A DNA stretch of 64,000 bases from Seonamhaeicola sp. S2-3 (GTDB lineage: Bacteria > Bacteroidota > Bacteroidia > Flavobacteriales > Flavobacteriaceae). The stretch is taken from assembly GCF_001971785.1 (NCBI RefSeq), contig NZ_CP019389.1:1251001-1315000 (forward strand), given 5' to 3'. Below, one piece after another: positions 16,960-25,336 of the stretch. The notes under the pieces were generated by a model. That model saw only the letters and a program-made list of their open reading frames with translations. It ran no database searches and had not been told where the DNA came from. Numbering within the stretch: position 1 is the stretch's first letter; each line of letters starts with the position of its first letter. The position numbers were made by a program, and so were the translations under genes.

Positions 16960-17595
16960 TTATTTACCATTAAAGGCATTCATTGTATTGTTTACACCTG
17001 CCAATACAAATGATTTTATAAGCTCTACTGATTTGTCAAGTCTCTCTGGAAGTTTATCATTTTCATCATCATTCCACTCGCCTAAAACATAATCAATTTG
17101 TCTGCCTTTGCTAAAAGCATCACTAATACCAAATCTAAAACGATTATATTTTGTTGTATTTAATTTAGCTTGAATATCTTTTAATCCGTTATGCCCTCCA
17201 TCACTTCCTTTCGCTTTTAAGCGAATGCTTCCAAAAGGCAAGTTTAAATCATCTGTAATAATTAATAAATTTTCTAACGGAATTTTCTCTTTAGTTAACC
17301 AATACAATACGGCTTTCCCGCTTAAATTCATAAATGTATTTGGTTTTAAAAAGATAAACGTTCTTCCTTTTAATTTATAGGTAGCTATATCACCTAATTT
17401 TTGGGTTTCAAAGGTTACATCTTCTTTTTTAGCAAAATGATCTAATACTTTAAACCCAATATTATGGCGTGTGTTTTCATACTTTTCGCCAATATTACCT
17501 AAACCAACTATTAAAAACTTCTTCATAGGATTTTCTTCTTCAATAATAAAAGACGGTGTTCTTTTTTTAAAAAGTTTCCATATAAACTGACACAT
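16960..17595 (-). CDS. pth: Peptidyl-tRNA hydrolase with N-terminal extension
   Basis: A 211-residue protein that recycles peptidyl-tRNA. The Pth core starts MKKFLIVGLGNIGEKYENTR, with the catalytic His in TRHNIGFKVLDHF, and shows FLKPNTFMNLSGKAV and KGSDGGHNGLKDIQ. It is preceded by about 23 residues (MCQFIWKLFKKRTPSFIIEE) absent from the E. coli protein. The ATG at 17593-17595 opens this extension; a TTG four codons upstream is less likely, and the inner ATG at 17526 could also be the true start. It faces the metalloprotease gene tail to tail and is divided from rplY by a terminator. Confidence 0.94.
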   Translation of the reverse strand: MCQFIWKLFKKRTPSFIIEEENPMKKFLIVGLGNIGEKYENTRHNIGFKVLDHFAKKEDVTFETQKLGDIATYKLKGRTFIFLKPNTFMNLSGKAVLYWLTKEKIPLENLLIITDDLNLPFGSIRLKAKGSDGGHNGLKDIQAKLNTTKYNRFRFGISDAFSKGRQIDYVLGEWNDDENDKLPERLDKSVELIKSFVLAGVNNTMNAFNGK

Positions 17596-17620
17596 GGTAT
17601 TTTTCAATTTGTGTAAAAAT

Positions 17621-17650
17621 AAAAAAGCATCCTGAATTACACAGGATGCT
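17621..17650 (-). terminator. Rho-independent terminator after rplY
   Basis: The stem AGCATCCTG with CAGGATGCT, 9 base pairs and a 7-base loop, is followed on the minus strand by six Ts. It sits 24 bases after the rplY stop and ends the prs-rplY transcript. Confidence 0.88.
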
Positions 17651-17673
17651 TTTATATTTAAACTAGAATATTA

Positions 17674-18297
17674 CTATTCTTGAGCTGCTTCTGCTGCAGG
17701 TGCTTCTGCTCCTTCTTCTAATTCTTCATCATCGTCATCATCTGCTACTGCAGTTCTTGATGTTCTTACTTGACAAACAACATTGTTATCTGGATGTAAA
17801 ATAGTGTAAGCATCATTTTGTAAATCACCTACATTAATTTTGTCTCCAATTTTTAATGGTGTAATATCTACTTCAATAAAATCTGGTAAGTTAGCAGGCA
17901 ACGCTTTAATACGTAATTTTCTGTATGGTCTTCTTAAAATACCACCATTTTTAACACCTTTAGAGTTACCTACAACTTTAATTGGAATATTTAAAGAAAT
18001 TTCTTTGTCTTCAAATAATTGATAGAAGTCTGCGTGCAAAATTCTATCTGTAACAGGGTGAAACTGTATATCTTGCAATACAGCATCAAAAGTTTCACCA
18101 CCTTCTAAATTAATTACAACTGTATGCGCATTAGGCGTATAAACCAGTTTAGAGAAGGCCAATTCAGGTGCTGAGAAATGCACTGGTTTGTCTCCTCCGT
18201 ATAATACGCAAGGAACCTTTCCAGCATTACGTAAGGCTTTTGTTGCTTTTTTGCCCACGCTTTCTCTTTGAGATCCGTTGATTGTAATTGATTTCAT
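17674..18297 (-). CDS. rplY: 50S ribosomal protein L25 (general stress protein Ctc type)
   Basis: A 207-residue long-form L25/Ctc protein that binds 5S rRNA. The N-terminal L25 fold starts [20 protein letters not shown] and includes VPCVLYGG and [20 protein letters not shown]. The second Ctc domain covers about 95-185. The tail is very acidic ([15 protein letters not shown] then AAEAAQE), common in Bacteroidota. It follows prs by 23 bases, an arrangement seen in many bacteria, and is closed by a terminator. Confidence 0.96.
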   Translation of the reverse strand: MKSITINGSQRESVGKKATKALRNAGKVPCVLYGGDKPVHFSAPELAFSKLVYTPNAHTVVINLEGGETFDAVLQDIQFHPVTDRILHADFYQLFEDKEISLNIPIKVVGNSKGVKNGGILRRPYRKLRIKALPANLPDFIEVDITPLKIGDKINVGDLQNDAYTILHPDNNVVCQVRTSRTAVADDDDDEELEEGAEAPAAEAAQE

Positions 18298-18320
18298 TTT
18301 ATTTAAATTTAATTATTAAT

Positions 18321-19262
18321 TTACATTATAAATTTTGAACTTATTGATTGGTTGTTATGTACTCTTTCCATAACCTCAGCAAACAAATCTGCACAACTTA
18401 ATACTCTAATTTTATCACTTTTTTGTGTTAATGGTATTGAGTCTGTAACAATAAGTTCTTCTAATTTTGAATTTTTTAAATTCTCATAAGCCTTTCCAGA
18501 TAAAATAGGATGCGTACAAATGGCTCTAACACTTAAGGCGCCACGTTCTATCATTAAATCTGCGGCTTTAGAAAGCGTTCCTGCGGTGTCTACCATATCA
18601 TCAACCAATACTACGTTTTTACCAGTAACATCTCCTATAAGTTCCATGTGAGAAATTACATTTGCCTTAGCACGTTGTTTATAACAAATAACAACATCAC
18701 TTTTTAATGTTTTAGAATAAGCATACGCTCTCTTAGAACCTCCCATATCTGGCGAAGCTATGGTAAGATTATCTAAGTTTAAACTTTTTAAGTAAGGCAA
18801 GAAGATGGTTGATGCAAATAAATGATCTACAGGTTTTTCAAAAAATCCCTGAATTTGATCTGCATGCAAATCCATTGTAATTATACGTGTTGCACCAGCT
18901 GCCTCTAACATTTTAGCTACTAATTTAGCTGCTATTGGTACCCTTGGCTTGTCTTTTCTATCTTGTCTTGCCCAACCAAAATACGGTAATACTGCGGTAA
19001 TGTGTCTTGCTGATGCACGTTTAGCAGCATCAATCATCAACAACATTTCCATTAAATTTTCAGGCCCAGGATGTGTTGATCCTATAATGAAAATGCGTGT
19101 TCCGCGTATAGATTCTTCATATGATGGTTGAAATTCACCATCACTGTAAGTAGAGGTAATTACATTACCTAATTCTGCGCCAAAAGCTTTAGCTATTTTT
19201 TCACCAAGTTCTACACTTTGCGTACAAGCAAATATTTTAGCTTCTGTAATTACAATAGGCAT
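18321..19262 (-). CDS. prs: Ribose-phosphate pyrophosphokinase
   Basis: A 313-residue enzyme that makes PRPP from ribose 5-phosphate and ATP for purine, pyrimidine, His, Trp and NAD synthesis. Seen motifs are the divalent-cation site TMDLHADQIQGFF, the PRPP loop VVLVDDMVDTAGTLSKAA, and RQDRKDKPRVPIAAKLVA. It is co-transcribed with rplY. A TAAATTTG box lies about 52 bases upstream. Confidence 0.97.
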   Translation of the reverse strand: MPIVITEAKIFACTQSVELGEKIAKAFGAELGNVITSTYSDGEFQPSYEESIRGTRIFIIGSTHPGPENLMEMLLMIDAAKRASARHITAVLPYFGWARQDRKDKPRVPIAAKLVAKMLEAAGATRIITMDLHADQIQGFFEKPVDHLFASTIFLPYLKSLNLDNLTIASPDMGGSKRAYAYSKTLKSDVVICYKQRAKANVISHMELIGDVTGKNVVLVDDMVDTAGTLSKAADLMIERGALSVRAICTHPILSGKAYENLKNSKLEELIVTDSIPLTQKSDKIRVLSCADLFAEVMERVHNNQSISSKFIM

Positions 19263-19313
19263 GGGTAACGTGTTGTTTTATAGTGACTAAGACCAGATTT
19301 TTTAAACGAGGTG

Positions 19314-19321
19314 CAAATTTA
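19314..19321 (-). promoter_or_regulatory. Candidate -7 box (TAAATTTG) of the prs-rplY operon
   Basis: The minus strand reads TAAATTTG, a full TAnnTTTG match, 52 bases before the prs ATG. No -33 TTG is clear. Confidence 0.4.
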
Positions 19322-19361
19322 TACATTTATTTTTACCTAAAAAGTATATTGTAGAGTATTT

Positions 19362-19394
19362 TTGTGCATAATATTAAAAAATAATATATTTTTG
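19362..19394 (+). promoter_or_regulatory. Promoter of tRNA-Leu (TTG-N22-TATTTTTG)
   Basis: TTG at 19362-19364 and TATTTTTG at 19387-19394 are 22 bases apart. The tRNA begins 12 bases after the -7 box, which leaves a short leader of a few bases. Confidence 0.55.
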
Positions 19395-19406
19395 CTGTCC
19401 TGAAAC

Positions 19407-19488
19407 GCTCAAGTGGCGGAATTGGTAGACGCGCTGGATTCAAAATCCAGTTTCTTCGGAAGTGTGGGTTCGATTCCCACCTTGAGTA
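19407..19488 (+). tRNA. tRNA-Leu (anticodon CAA)
   Basis: The acceptor arms GCTCAAG and CTTGAGT pair with one G-U. The anticodon stem is CTGGA/TCCAG with loop TTCAAAA, giving CAA at 19441-19443 (reads UUG). A long variable arm (TTTCTTCGGAAGT) and the T-loop GTTCGATTC are present, as expected for leucine. The discriminator is A and CCA is not encoded. Confidence 0.97.
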
Positions 19489-19499
19489 CTAAAAAATAA

Positions 19500-19535
19500 A
19501 GCTAACTTCTTAATTAATAAGTTGTTAGCTTTTTT
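19500..19535 (+). terminator. Terminator of tRNA-Leu
   Basis: AGCTAAC and GTTAGCT form a stem, extended by inner pairs TTAATTAA, followed by six Ts. It begins 12 bases after the tRNA. Confidence 0.85.
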
Positions 19536-19982
19536 GTTTTTAAAGAATTGTACGTTAAATCACAGATCATGTCCAAAAGTTGTGTGTAGATTGTGTAAAC
19601 AGTTAAATGGTTCTCTTAAAAAAGACAACGTACTGAAACTTGCTCTAGACCCACTAAACTTTGTATAATTATATCAGGATTTATTTATTAACTTGTATAG
19701 CTATTTTAGGACGGGTCAACCTTATGGATATCCTATGCTTTACCTATGAATAAAATTATTGAATTTTCCCAGTTCATAATCAATTGTTGTGTTTAGGCAA
19801 AAATTGGTCATGATCCGTTGTTTCTTCACCAAATCAGGCAACATCGTTATTTATAATCTTTTTAAATACTGGCATTCAAACCATTCCTGACAAAAGTCAT
19901 AAAATTCAAGTGTTCATTTATCTAATTTTAATCCGCTTTTCACCACAAGTTCTACAGTATTGTTAACTAAAAAGCATTAACT
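19536..19982. other. Gene-free stretch between tRNA-Leu and the PFOR-Rnf operon
   Basis: No intact gene, clear promoter or repeat is seen on either strand. On the minus strand, 19780-19970 reads as about 63 codons of protein-like sequence with two in-frame stops (for example LEFYDFCQEWFECQYLKK, later TTDHDQFLPKHNN), which could be a decayed gene. Near 19647 and 19713 the short inverted motif AGACCC / GGGTCA occurs. No copy of the tRNA 3' end and no integrase is visible, so an integrated element is not supported. The promoter of the next operon must lie somewhere here. Confidence 0.5.
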
Positions 19983-20330
19983 ATGAACACCACAGATACT
20001 AAATTTAAACAAGCAGAGCAATTTCTTGAATCTGCTAAAAAAGAATTAAACAGACCAGCAGAAGATGTTGTACCATATATGGTATGCAAAAGTACACACA
20101 AATCTATAGCCCATTTTTTAATGGGATTTTTATTGCAAAATAATGTTGCATTTAATGAAGATGACACTGTAGAAGTTTTACTAAAAAAATGCCAAAACAT
20201 TAGTGATAAATTCAACAATTTAGATTTAAAACCTATAACGTTTTCGAAAGATTACGAGTATAGTACAGAATTTAATCAAATGCAAAAATGTATTGATTTA
20301 GCTAACCATACCAAAGAATTAGTTGATTAA
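19983..20330 (+). CDS. HEPN-like small helical protein
   Basis: A 115-residue all-helical protein. The layout KFKQAEQFLESAKKELNRPA, then VVPYMVCKSTHKSIAHFLMG and the C-terminal QMQKCIDLANHTKELV, is that of HEPN-domain proteins. The Arg-x(4-6)-His motif of HEPN ribonucleases is not seen: the matching segment has Lys and His only (CKSTHKSIAH). An RNase role is therefore not supported. Its stop is 47 bases before nifJ, so it probably leads that operon. What a HEPN-like protein does beside PFOR is unknown; a partner or assembly role is a guess. Confidence 0.7.
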   Translation: MNTTDTKFKQAEQFLESAKKELNRPAEDVVPYMVCKSTHKSIAHFLMGFLLQNNVAFNEDDTVEVLLKKCQNISDKFNNLDLKPITFSKDYEYSTEFNQMQKCIDLANHTKELVD

Positions 20331-20377
20331 ATTATAGTAACCAGATATTAAAATAATACACCATAAATTCTCATCCT

Positions 20378-23300
20378 ATGAGCACGTCGATATTTCAAAA
20401 AAGAACAGGCAAGAAGAACAAAACAACTAAATTTAAATACCCAGGTAAACCCATTGCTACCGATGGAAACACCGCCGCCATTATGTGCGAACGTGAATCT
20501 ACCGATGCTGCTGGAGCATACCCAATAACACCTTCTACTCAAATGGGCGAATATTGGGCCGATGCTGCTGCTAAAGGGCATTTAAATATTTCAGACAAAC
20601 CTTTAATATTCATTGAGCCCGAAGGCGAACATGCTGCCGCTGCAGTTACTGCAGGCTTATCAATGACTGGTTTACGTGCTGCAAACTTTTCATCTGGTCA
20701 AGGTATTGCATATATGCATGAATCTCTTTATGCAGCTGTTGGTAAACGCCTAACTTATGTGTTAAATATCGGTGCTCGTGCCATGACAAAATCTACATTA
20801 AACGTTCACGCGGGTCATGATGATTACCATGCTGTAGATGACACTGGTTTTTTCCAAATGTTCGCTAAAAAAGCACAACATGTGGCAGACCTTAATATTA
20901 TTTCTCACCGCATTGCTGAATTAGCGCTTACTCCTGGTATTATTGCTCAAGATGGGTTTTTAACCACACATTTAATAGAGTCTTTTCTATTACCAGAACG
21001 TGAATTAATTAAGGAATATCTTGGAAGACCTGATGATATTATAAAAACTCCAACACCCGCGCAACGTATTATTTATGGTGAAACACGTCGTCGTATACCA
21101 GAACTTTGGGATGTAGACAATCCTTTAATGGCAGGAATTGTTCAAAATCAAGATTCTTACATGCAAAGTGTTGCTGCTCAACGTCCTTTCTTCTTTGATC
21201 ATATTGAAGCATTAGCAGACCAAGCTTTTGACGAATATTATGAACTTACTGGCAGACGCTATCAACGTGTCATGACATATCGATCAGATGATGCAGATTA
21301 CCTTATTTTAGGACAAGGAAGTTTAGTTCCTAGTGCCGAAGTAGTTGTAGATTATTTACGTGAAACAAGAGGTATTAAAGTAGGTGTGGTAGATTTAGTT
21401 ATGTTTAGACCATTCCCTGCAGATATGCTTGGTGAAATACTAAAAGGTAAAAAAGCTGTTACTATTTTAGAACGATTAGACCAACCTTTAGCAGTAGATT
21501 CTCCAATTACACGAGAAGTTCGTTCTGTTATAAATAAATGTATAGAAAACGGCATCAACAAAAATCAAAAACCTTACCCAGAATTAAGTTCATATGCTTT
21601 AGGCGATATTCCTTCAGTATATTCTGGAGCATTTGGTTTAGGTAGCCGCGACTTACAACCAGAAGGTATTATAGGTGCAGTTGAAAACATGCTACCTAAA
21701 GGCAAACAAAAAAAACAGTTTTACCTTTCTATAGATTTTATTAAAAAAGTACCTAGTTCTCCAAAACAAAAAGCTTATCAAGAAACCATTGAAGAATCTT
21801 ATCCAAAAGTTAAAGAACTAGCTATTAGAGGGTCAGAAAACCCTAACCTTATGCCAAAAGACGCTATTACTGTGCGTTTCCACTCCATAGGTGGTTGGGG
21901 AGCTATTACAACGGGTAAAAATCTTGCAATGACCTTGTATGAGCTACTTGGTTATAACATTAAAGCAAATCCAAAATATGGTTCTGAGAAAAAAGGACAG
22001 CCCACTACTTATTATTTAGCTGCTGCCCCAGAACCTATTAGAATAAATTGCGAATATTATTTTGTTGATGTAGTACTATCTCCAGACCCAAATGTATTTA
22101 AACATACCAACGCACTAGCTGGACTTAAAAAAGGAGGTAGCTTTATTATTCAAAGTGATAAAAATACACCAGATGAAGTTTGGGCCGAAATTCCTGAACA
22201 TTACCAAAAAATAATTGTTGATAATGATATTCATGTATTCTATATAGATGGATTTAAAATTGCAAGAGAAGAAGCTACAGACCCTGAACTTCAATTACGT
22301 ATGCAGGGTATTGCTTTCCAAGGCGCCTTTTTTGCAGCTTCCCCTCTAATGAAAAAATCTGGACTTACAGAAGAAAAACTACTAAAAGCTATTGAAGATC
22401 AATTACAATACAAATTTGGTTCAAAAGGACAACGTGTTGTAGATGACAATATGCGTGTAGTAAAACGTGGTTTTGATGAAGTACATGAAATTACAAACAA
22501 AACGCTAGGAACCAAAAAGAAAACAAACGGTATTGCCGCACAAAGTTTACCAGTTCCTAGAATGATGAAAGAAATTCCTCAAAGTGAATCTAAACTTAGT
22601 GATATTCATCGTTTTTGGGAGCAAACAGGTAATTTCTATCTAAAAGGAATGGGTAATGATAACCTTACCGATCCGTTTATTGGATTAAGTGTTATGCCTG
22701 CTGTTTCATCGGTATTCCGAGATATGACAGGTATTCGTTTTGAACACCCAGAATGGATTCCTAATAACTGTACAGCTTGTGGCGACTGTTATACCATATG
22801 CCCAGATACAGCAATTCCTGGACTGGTAAGTGAAGTATCCGATGTTTTTGATACCATAGTAAAACGGGTTAAAAAGAACCACGGAAAAGTAGAACACCTA
22901 CCTAAAGCAGTTCGTAAACTAGAAGGTCATGTTAGAAAATTATTCAATACATCTAAAAGCGGAGAAACAGTTAATGATTTTATTAAGCATGGTATAGACA
23001 TGACGCTTGATGACTTCAATAACGACCCAGGATTAATTAAAGAATTTGATTGGTTTAAAGACGAATTAGGAGAATTTAAATTTGCCTTAACCAGACCATA
23101 CTATGATTTACATGAGAAAAAAGAAAAAAACAGCGGTGGATTATTCAGCATAACCATTAACCCTACTACGTGTAAAGGTTGTATGGAATGTGTTGAAGTA
23201 TGTAATGATGGAGCACTTATTAAAATACCACAAACCGAAGGCTCTGTTGCAAGATTAAATAAAGAATGGGATTTTTGGTTAGACTTACCTAGCACCCCTC

Positions 23301-25321
23301 AAAAGTTCAATCGTATTGATGACCTTGAAGAAAAAATAGGTCCATTAGAAACTATTTTATTAAACAAAGACGCCTACTTAAACTTTGCTAGTGGAGATGG
23401 TGCATGTTTAGGTTGTTCTGAAAAATCAGTAGTACACATTTTCACAGCCACTGTAGAGTCTCTCATGCAACCACGTATTGAGAAGCATATGGCGTACTTA
23501 AAAGAGCTAACAGATAAGCTAGAAAAACACATTCAGGTTAAATTAATGGATGGTGTGAATTTAACAGATTCCAATACCATGTCTAAAATCATAACCGAAA
23601 TGCAAAATTCAGATTTAACCATGGCTGAAATAACCCGTAGGTTAGAGTCTGAACAAGGAGGCGAACCCGTTGACCAAGAATGGTTACGAGATGTAACGCA
23701 ATTACTTGCTCAATTAAAAAACCTACAATGGAAATACACCAACGGAACCACTGGAAAAGGTAGAGCCAATATGGGTATGCTTAACTCTACTGGTTGTACA
23801 TCGGTTTGGGGTAGCACATGGCCTTTTAACCCATATCCTTTCCCATGGGCAAATCATTTATTCCAAGATTCACCTTCTATGGCAATGGGAATATTTGAAG
23901 GGCACATGGCTAAAATGGCAGATGGTTTTAAAGCCATTAGAAAAGCAGAACTAGAACTTTCTGGAAAATACAATCCTGAAGAACATGACCAATTCTTTAC
24001 CTATTTTAATTGGAAACAATTTACAGATGAAGAGTGGTTACTTTGTCCACCAGTAGTAGCATTAGGTGGAGATGGCGCCATGTACGATATTGGTTTCCAA
24101 AACTTATCTCGTTTAATGGCTTCAGGAAAACCAATAAAAGTAATTATTGTTGATACACAAGTATATTCTAACACAGGAGGACAAGCTTGTACTTCCGGAT
24201 TTATTGGTCAGGTATCAGATATGGCACAATACGGTAAAGTATGGAAAGGAAAAAGTGAACCTAGAAAAGAAATTGGCCTCATAGCTATGGCACACAGAAA
24301 CACTTATGTGTTACAAGGTTCTTTAGCAAACACAAGCCAAATGATTGAAGGATTTATTGATGGTTTAACCACTAAACGTCCTGCGCTATTCAATCTATAT
24401 ACAACCTGCCAACCAGAACATGGTGTAGCAGATGATTTAGGTTCTCATCAAGCAAAACTTGCTGTAGAATCTAGAGCATATCCTATTTTTAAATACAATC
24501 CAGATAATGGAATAAAAGCTAAAGAAGCCTTTGATTTATCAGGAAACCCTGCAATGAATCAAACATGGCCAACTTATACTTTAAAATACCTAGAATACGG
24601 TCAAGAGCAAACCATGGAATTACCAATGACCTTTGCAGACTTTGCTTTAACCGAAGCCCGATTTAGAAAACATTTTAGAAAAGTACCTAGAAATGCTTGG
24701 AATGAAAACATGATATTACTAGCAGACTTTTTAGAATTAGATGAAAACGAACGCGAAGGTAAATTCCCTTATATCTGGGCAGTAGATAGAGATCAAAAAC
24801 TAAACAGAGTATTGGTTGCTAAACCAATTGTAGATTCTTGTGAAGAACGACGCGATTTCTGGTTAATGCTACGCGATCTTGCTGGTGTAGAACCAGAAAA
24901 ACTACAAGAAGAAAACCTTGAAGAAAAAATAAGAAATGAAGTTGTTGGAAATATAGCACAAGGTTTAATGCAACTTGCTGGTGGTAACGGAAGTGACGCT
25001 CTTAAAATAGCTATGGAAAAACCCGCAGAATCAAATGGTTTAGCTGCAGAAGAAGCCCAATCAAATGGAGAATATATGGCGCCGTGGTTAGAATCTGATG
25101 AGTGTACCTCTTGCGATGAGTGCATAAATATTAACTCCAATATTTTTGCTTACAATGATGATAACAAAGCTTATATAAAAAATCCAAAAGGAGGTCCTTA
25201 TGAAGACTTAGTTAAAGCTGCCGAAAAATGTACAGCAGGTGTAATACACCCTGGTTTACCGGCAGATAAACTAGCAAAAGATATGGAAAAATGGATAAGT
25301 AGAGGCGAAAAGTATAATTAA
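20378..25321 (+). CDS. nifJ: Pyruvate:ferredoxin (flavodoxin) oxidoreductase, giant form with C-terminal ferredoxin domain
   Basis: A 1647-residue single-chain PFOR, versus about 1170-1200 for the usual enzyme. In order: the pyrimidine-binding domain I (YPITPSTQMGEYWADAAAKG near residue 50), domain II, the gamma domain (FHSIGGWGAITTGKNLAM near 505), a two-cluster ferredoxin domain (Cys798/801/804/808 and Cys932/935/938/942), and the TPP domain. The TPP domain has Cys1010/1013 for the proximal cluster, GGDGAMYDIG near 1231 and YSNTGGQ near 1258. An extra C-terminal ferredoxin-like domain carries Cys1576, 1579, 1582 and 1618. The two central clusters are parted by about 120 residues, far more than normal. 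The reaction is pyruvate + CoA + 2 oxidised ferredoxin to acetyl-CoA + CO2, in the cytosol; another 2-oxoacid is possible. It is followed at once by rnfC. Confidence 0.95.
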   Translation: MSTSIFQKRTGKKNKTTKFKYPGKPIATDGNTAAIMCERESTDAAGAYPITPSTQMGEYWADAAAKGHLNISDKPLIFIEPEGEHAAAAVTAGLSMTGLRAANFSSGQGIAYMHESLYAAVGKRLTYVLNIGARAMTKSTLNVHAGHDDYHAVDDTGFFQMFAKKAQHVADLNIISHRIAELALTPGIIAQDGFLTTHLIESFLLPERELIKEYLGRPDDIIKTPTPAQRIIYGETRRRIPELWDVDNPLMAGIVQNQDSYMQSVAAQRPFFFDHIEALADQAFDEYYELTGRRYQRVMTYRSDDADYLILGQGSLVPSAEVVVDYLRETRGIKVGVVDLVMFRPFPADMLGEILKGKKAVTILERLDQPLAVDSPITREVRSVINKCIENGINKNQKPYPELSSYALGDIPSVYSGAFGLGSRDLQPEGIIGAVENMLPKGKQKKQFYLSIDFIKKVPSSPKQKAYQETIEESYPKVKELAIRGSENPNLMPKDAITVRFHSIGGWGAITTGKNLAMTLYELLGYNIKANPKYGSEKKGQPTTYYLAAAPEPIRINCEYYFVDVVLSPDPNVFKHTNALAGLKKGGSFIIQSDKNTPDEVWAEIPEHYQKIIVDNDIHVFYIDGFKIAREEATDPELQLRMQGIAFQGAFFAASPLMKKSGLTEEKLLKAIEDQLQYKFGSKGQRVVDDNMRVVKRGFDEVHEITNKTLGTKKKTNGIAAQSLPVPRMMKEIPQSESKLSDIHRFWEQTGNFYLKGMGNDNLTDPFIGLSVMPAVSSVFRDMTGIRFEHPEWIPNNCTACGDCYTICPDTAIPGLVSEVSDVFDTIVKRVKKNHGKVEHLPKAVRKLEGHVRKLFNTSKSGETVNDFIKHGIDMTLDDFNNDPGLIKEFDWFKDELGEFKFALTRPYYDLHEKKEKNSGGLFSITINPTTCKGCMECVEVCNDGALIKIPQTEGSVARLNKEWDFWLDLPSTPQKFNRIDDLEEKIGPLETILLNKDAYLNFASGDGACLGCSEKSVVHIFTATVESLMQPRIEKHMAYLKELTDKLEKHIQVKLMDGVNLTDSNTMSKIITEMQNSDLTMAEITRRLESEQGGEPVDQEWLRDVTQLLAQLKNLQWKYTNGTTGKGRANMGMLNSTGCTSVWGSTWPFNPYPFPWANHLFQDSPSMAMGIFEGHMAKMADGFKAIRKAELELSGKYNPEEHDQFFTYFNWKQFTDEEWLLCPPVVALGGDGAMYDIGFQNLSRLMASGKPIKVIIVDTQVYSNTGGQACTSGFIGQVSDMAQYGKVWKGKSEPRKEIGLIAMAHRNTYVLQGSLANTSQMIEGFIDGLTTKRPALFNLYTTCQPEHGVADDLGSHQAKLAVESRAYPIFKYNPDNGIKAKEAFDLSGNPAMNQTWPTYTLKYLEYGQEQTMELPMTFADFALTEARFRKHFRKVPRNAWNENMILLADFLELDENEREGKFPYIWAVDRDQKLNRVLVAKPIVDSCEERRDFWLMLRDLAGVEPEKLQEENLEEKIRNEVVGNIAQGLMQLAGGNGSDALKIAMEKPAESNGLAAEEAQSNGEYMAPWLESDECTSCDECININSNIFAYNDDNKAYIKNPKGGPYEDLVKAAEKCTAGVIHPGLPADKLAKDMEKWISRGEKYN

Positions 25322-25336
25322 TATACAAATGGCATA

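Noticed and set aside
19983-20330. Toxin-antitoxin pair (HEPN-MNT)
   Set aside because: No MNT nucleotidyltransferase partner is next to it, and the HEPN RNase motif is missing.
24793-25140. A 115-codon minus-strand open frame
   Set aside because: It is opposite the C-terminal part of nifJ, whose Cys ladder and TPP motifs show which strand codes.
20378-25321. Nitrogen fixation role suggested by the symbol nifJ
   Set aside because: No nifHDK, nifENB or other nitrogenase genes are in the window. The symbol only marks the PFOR family.
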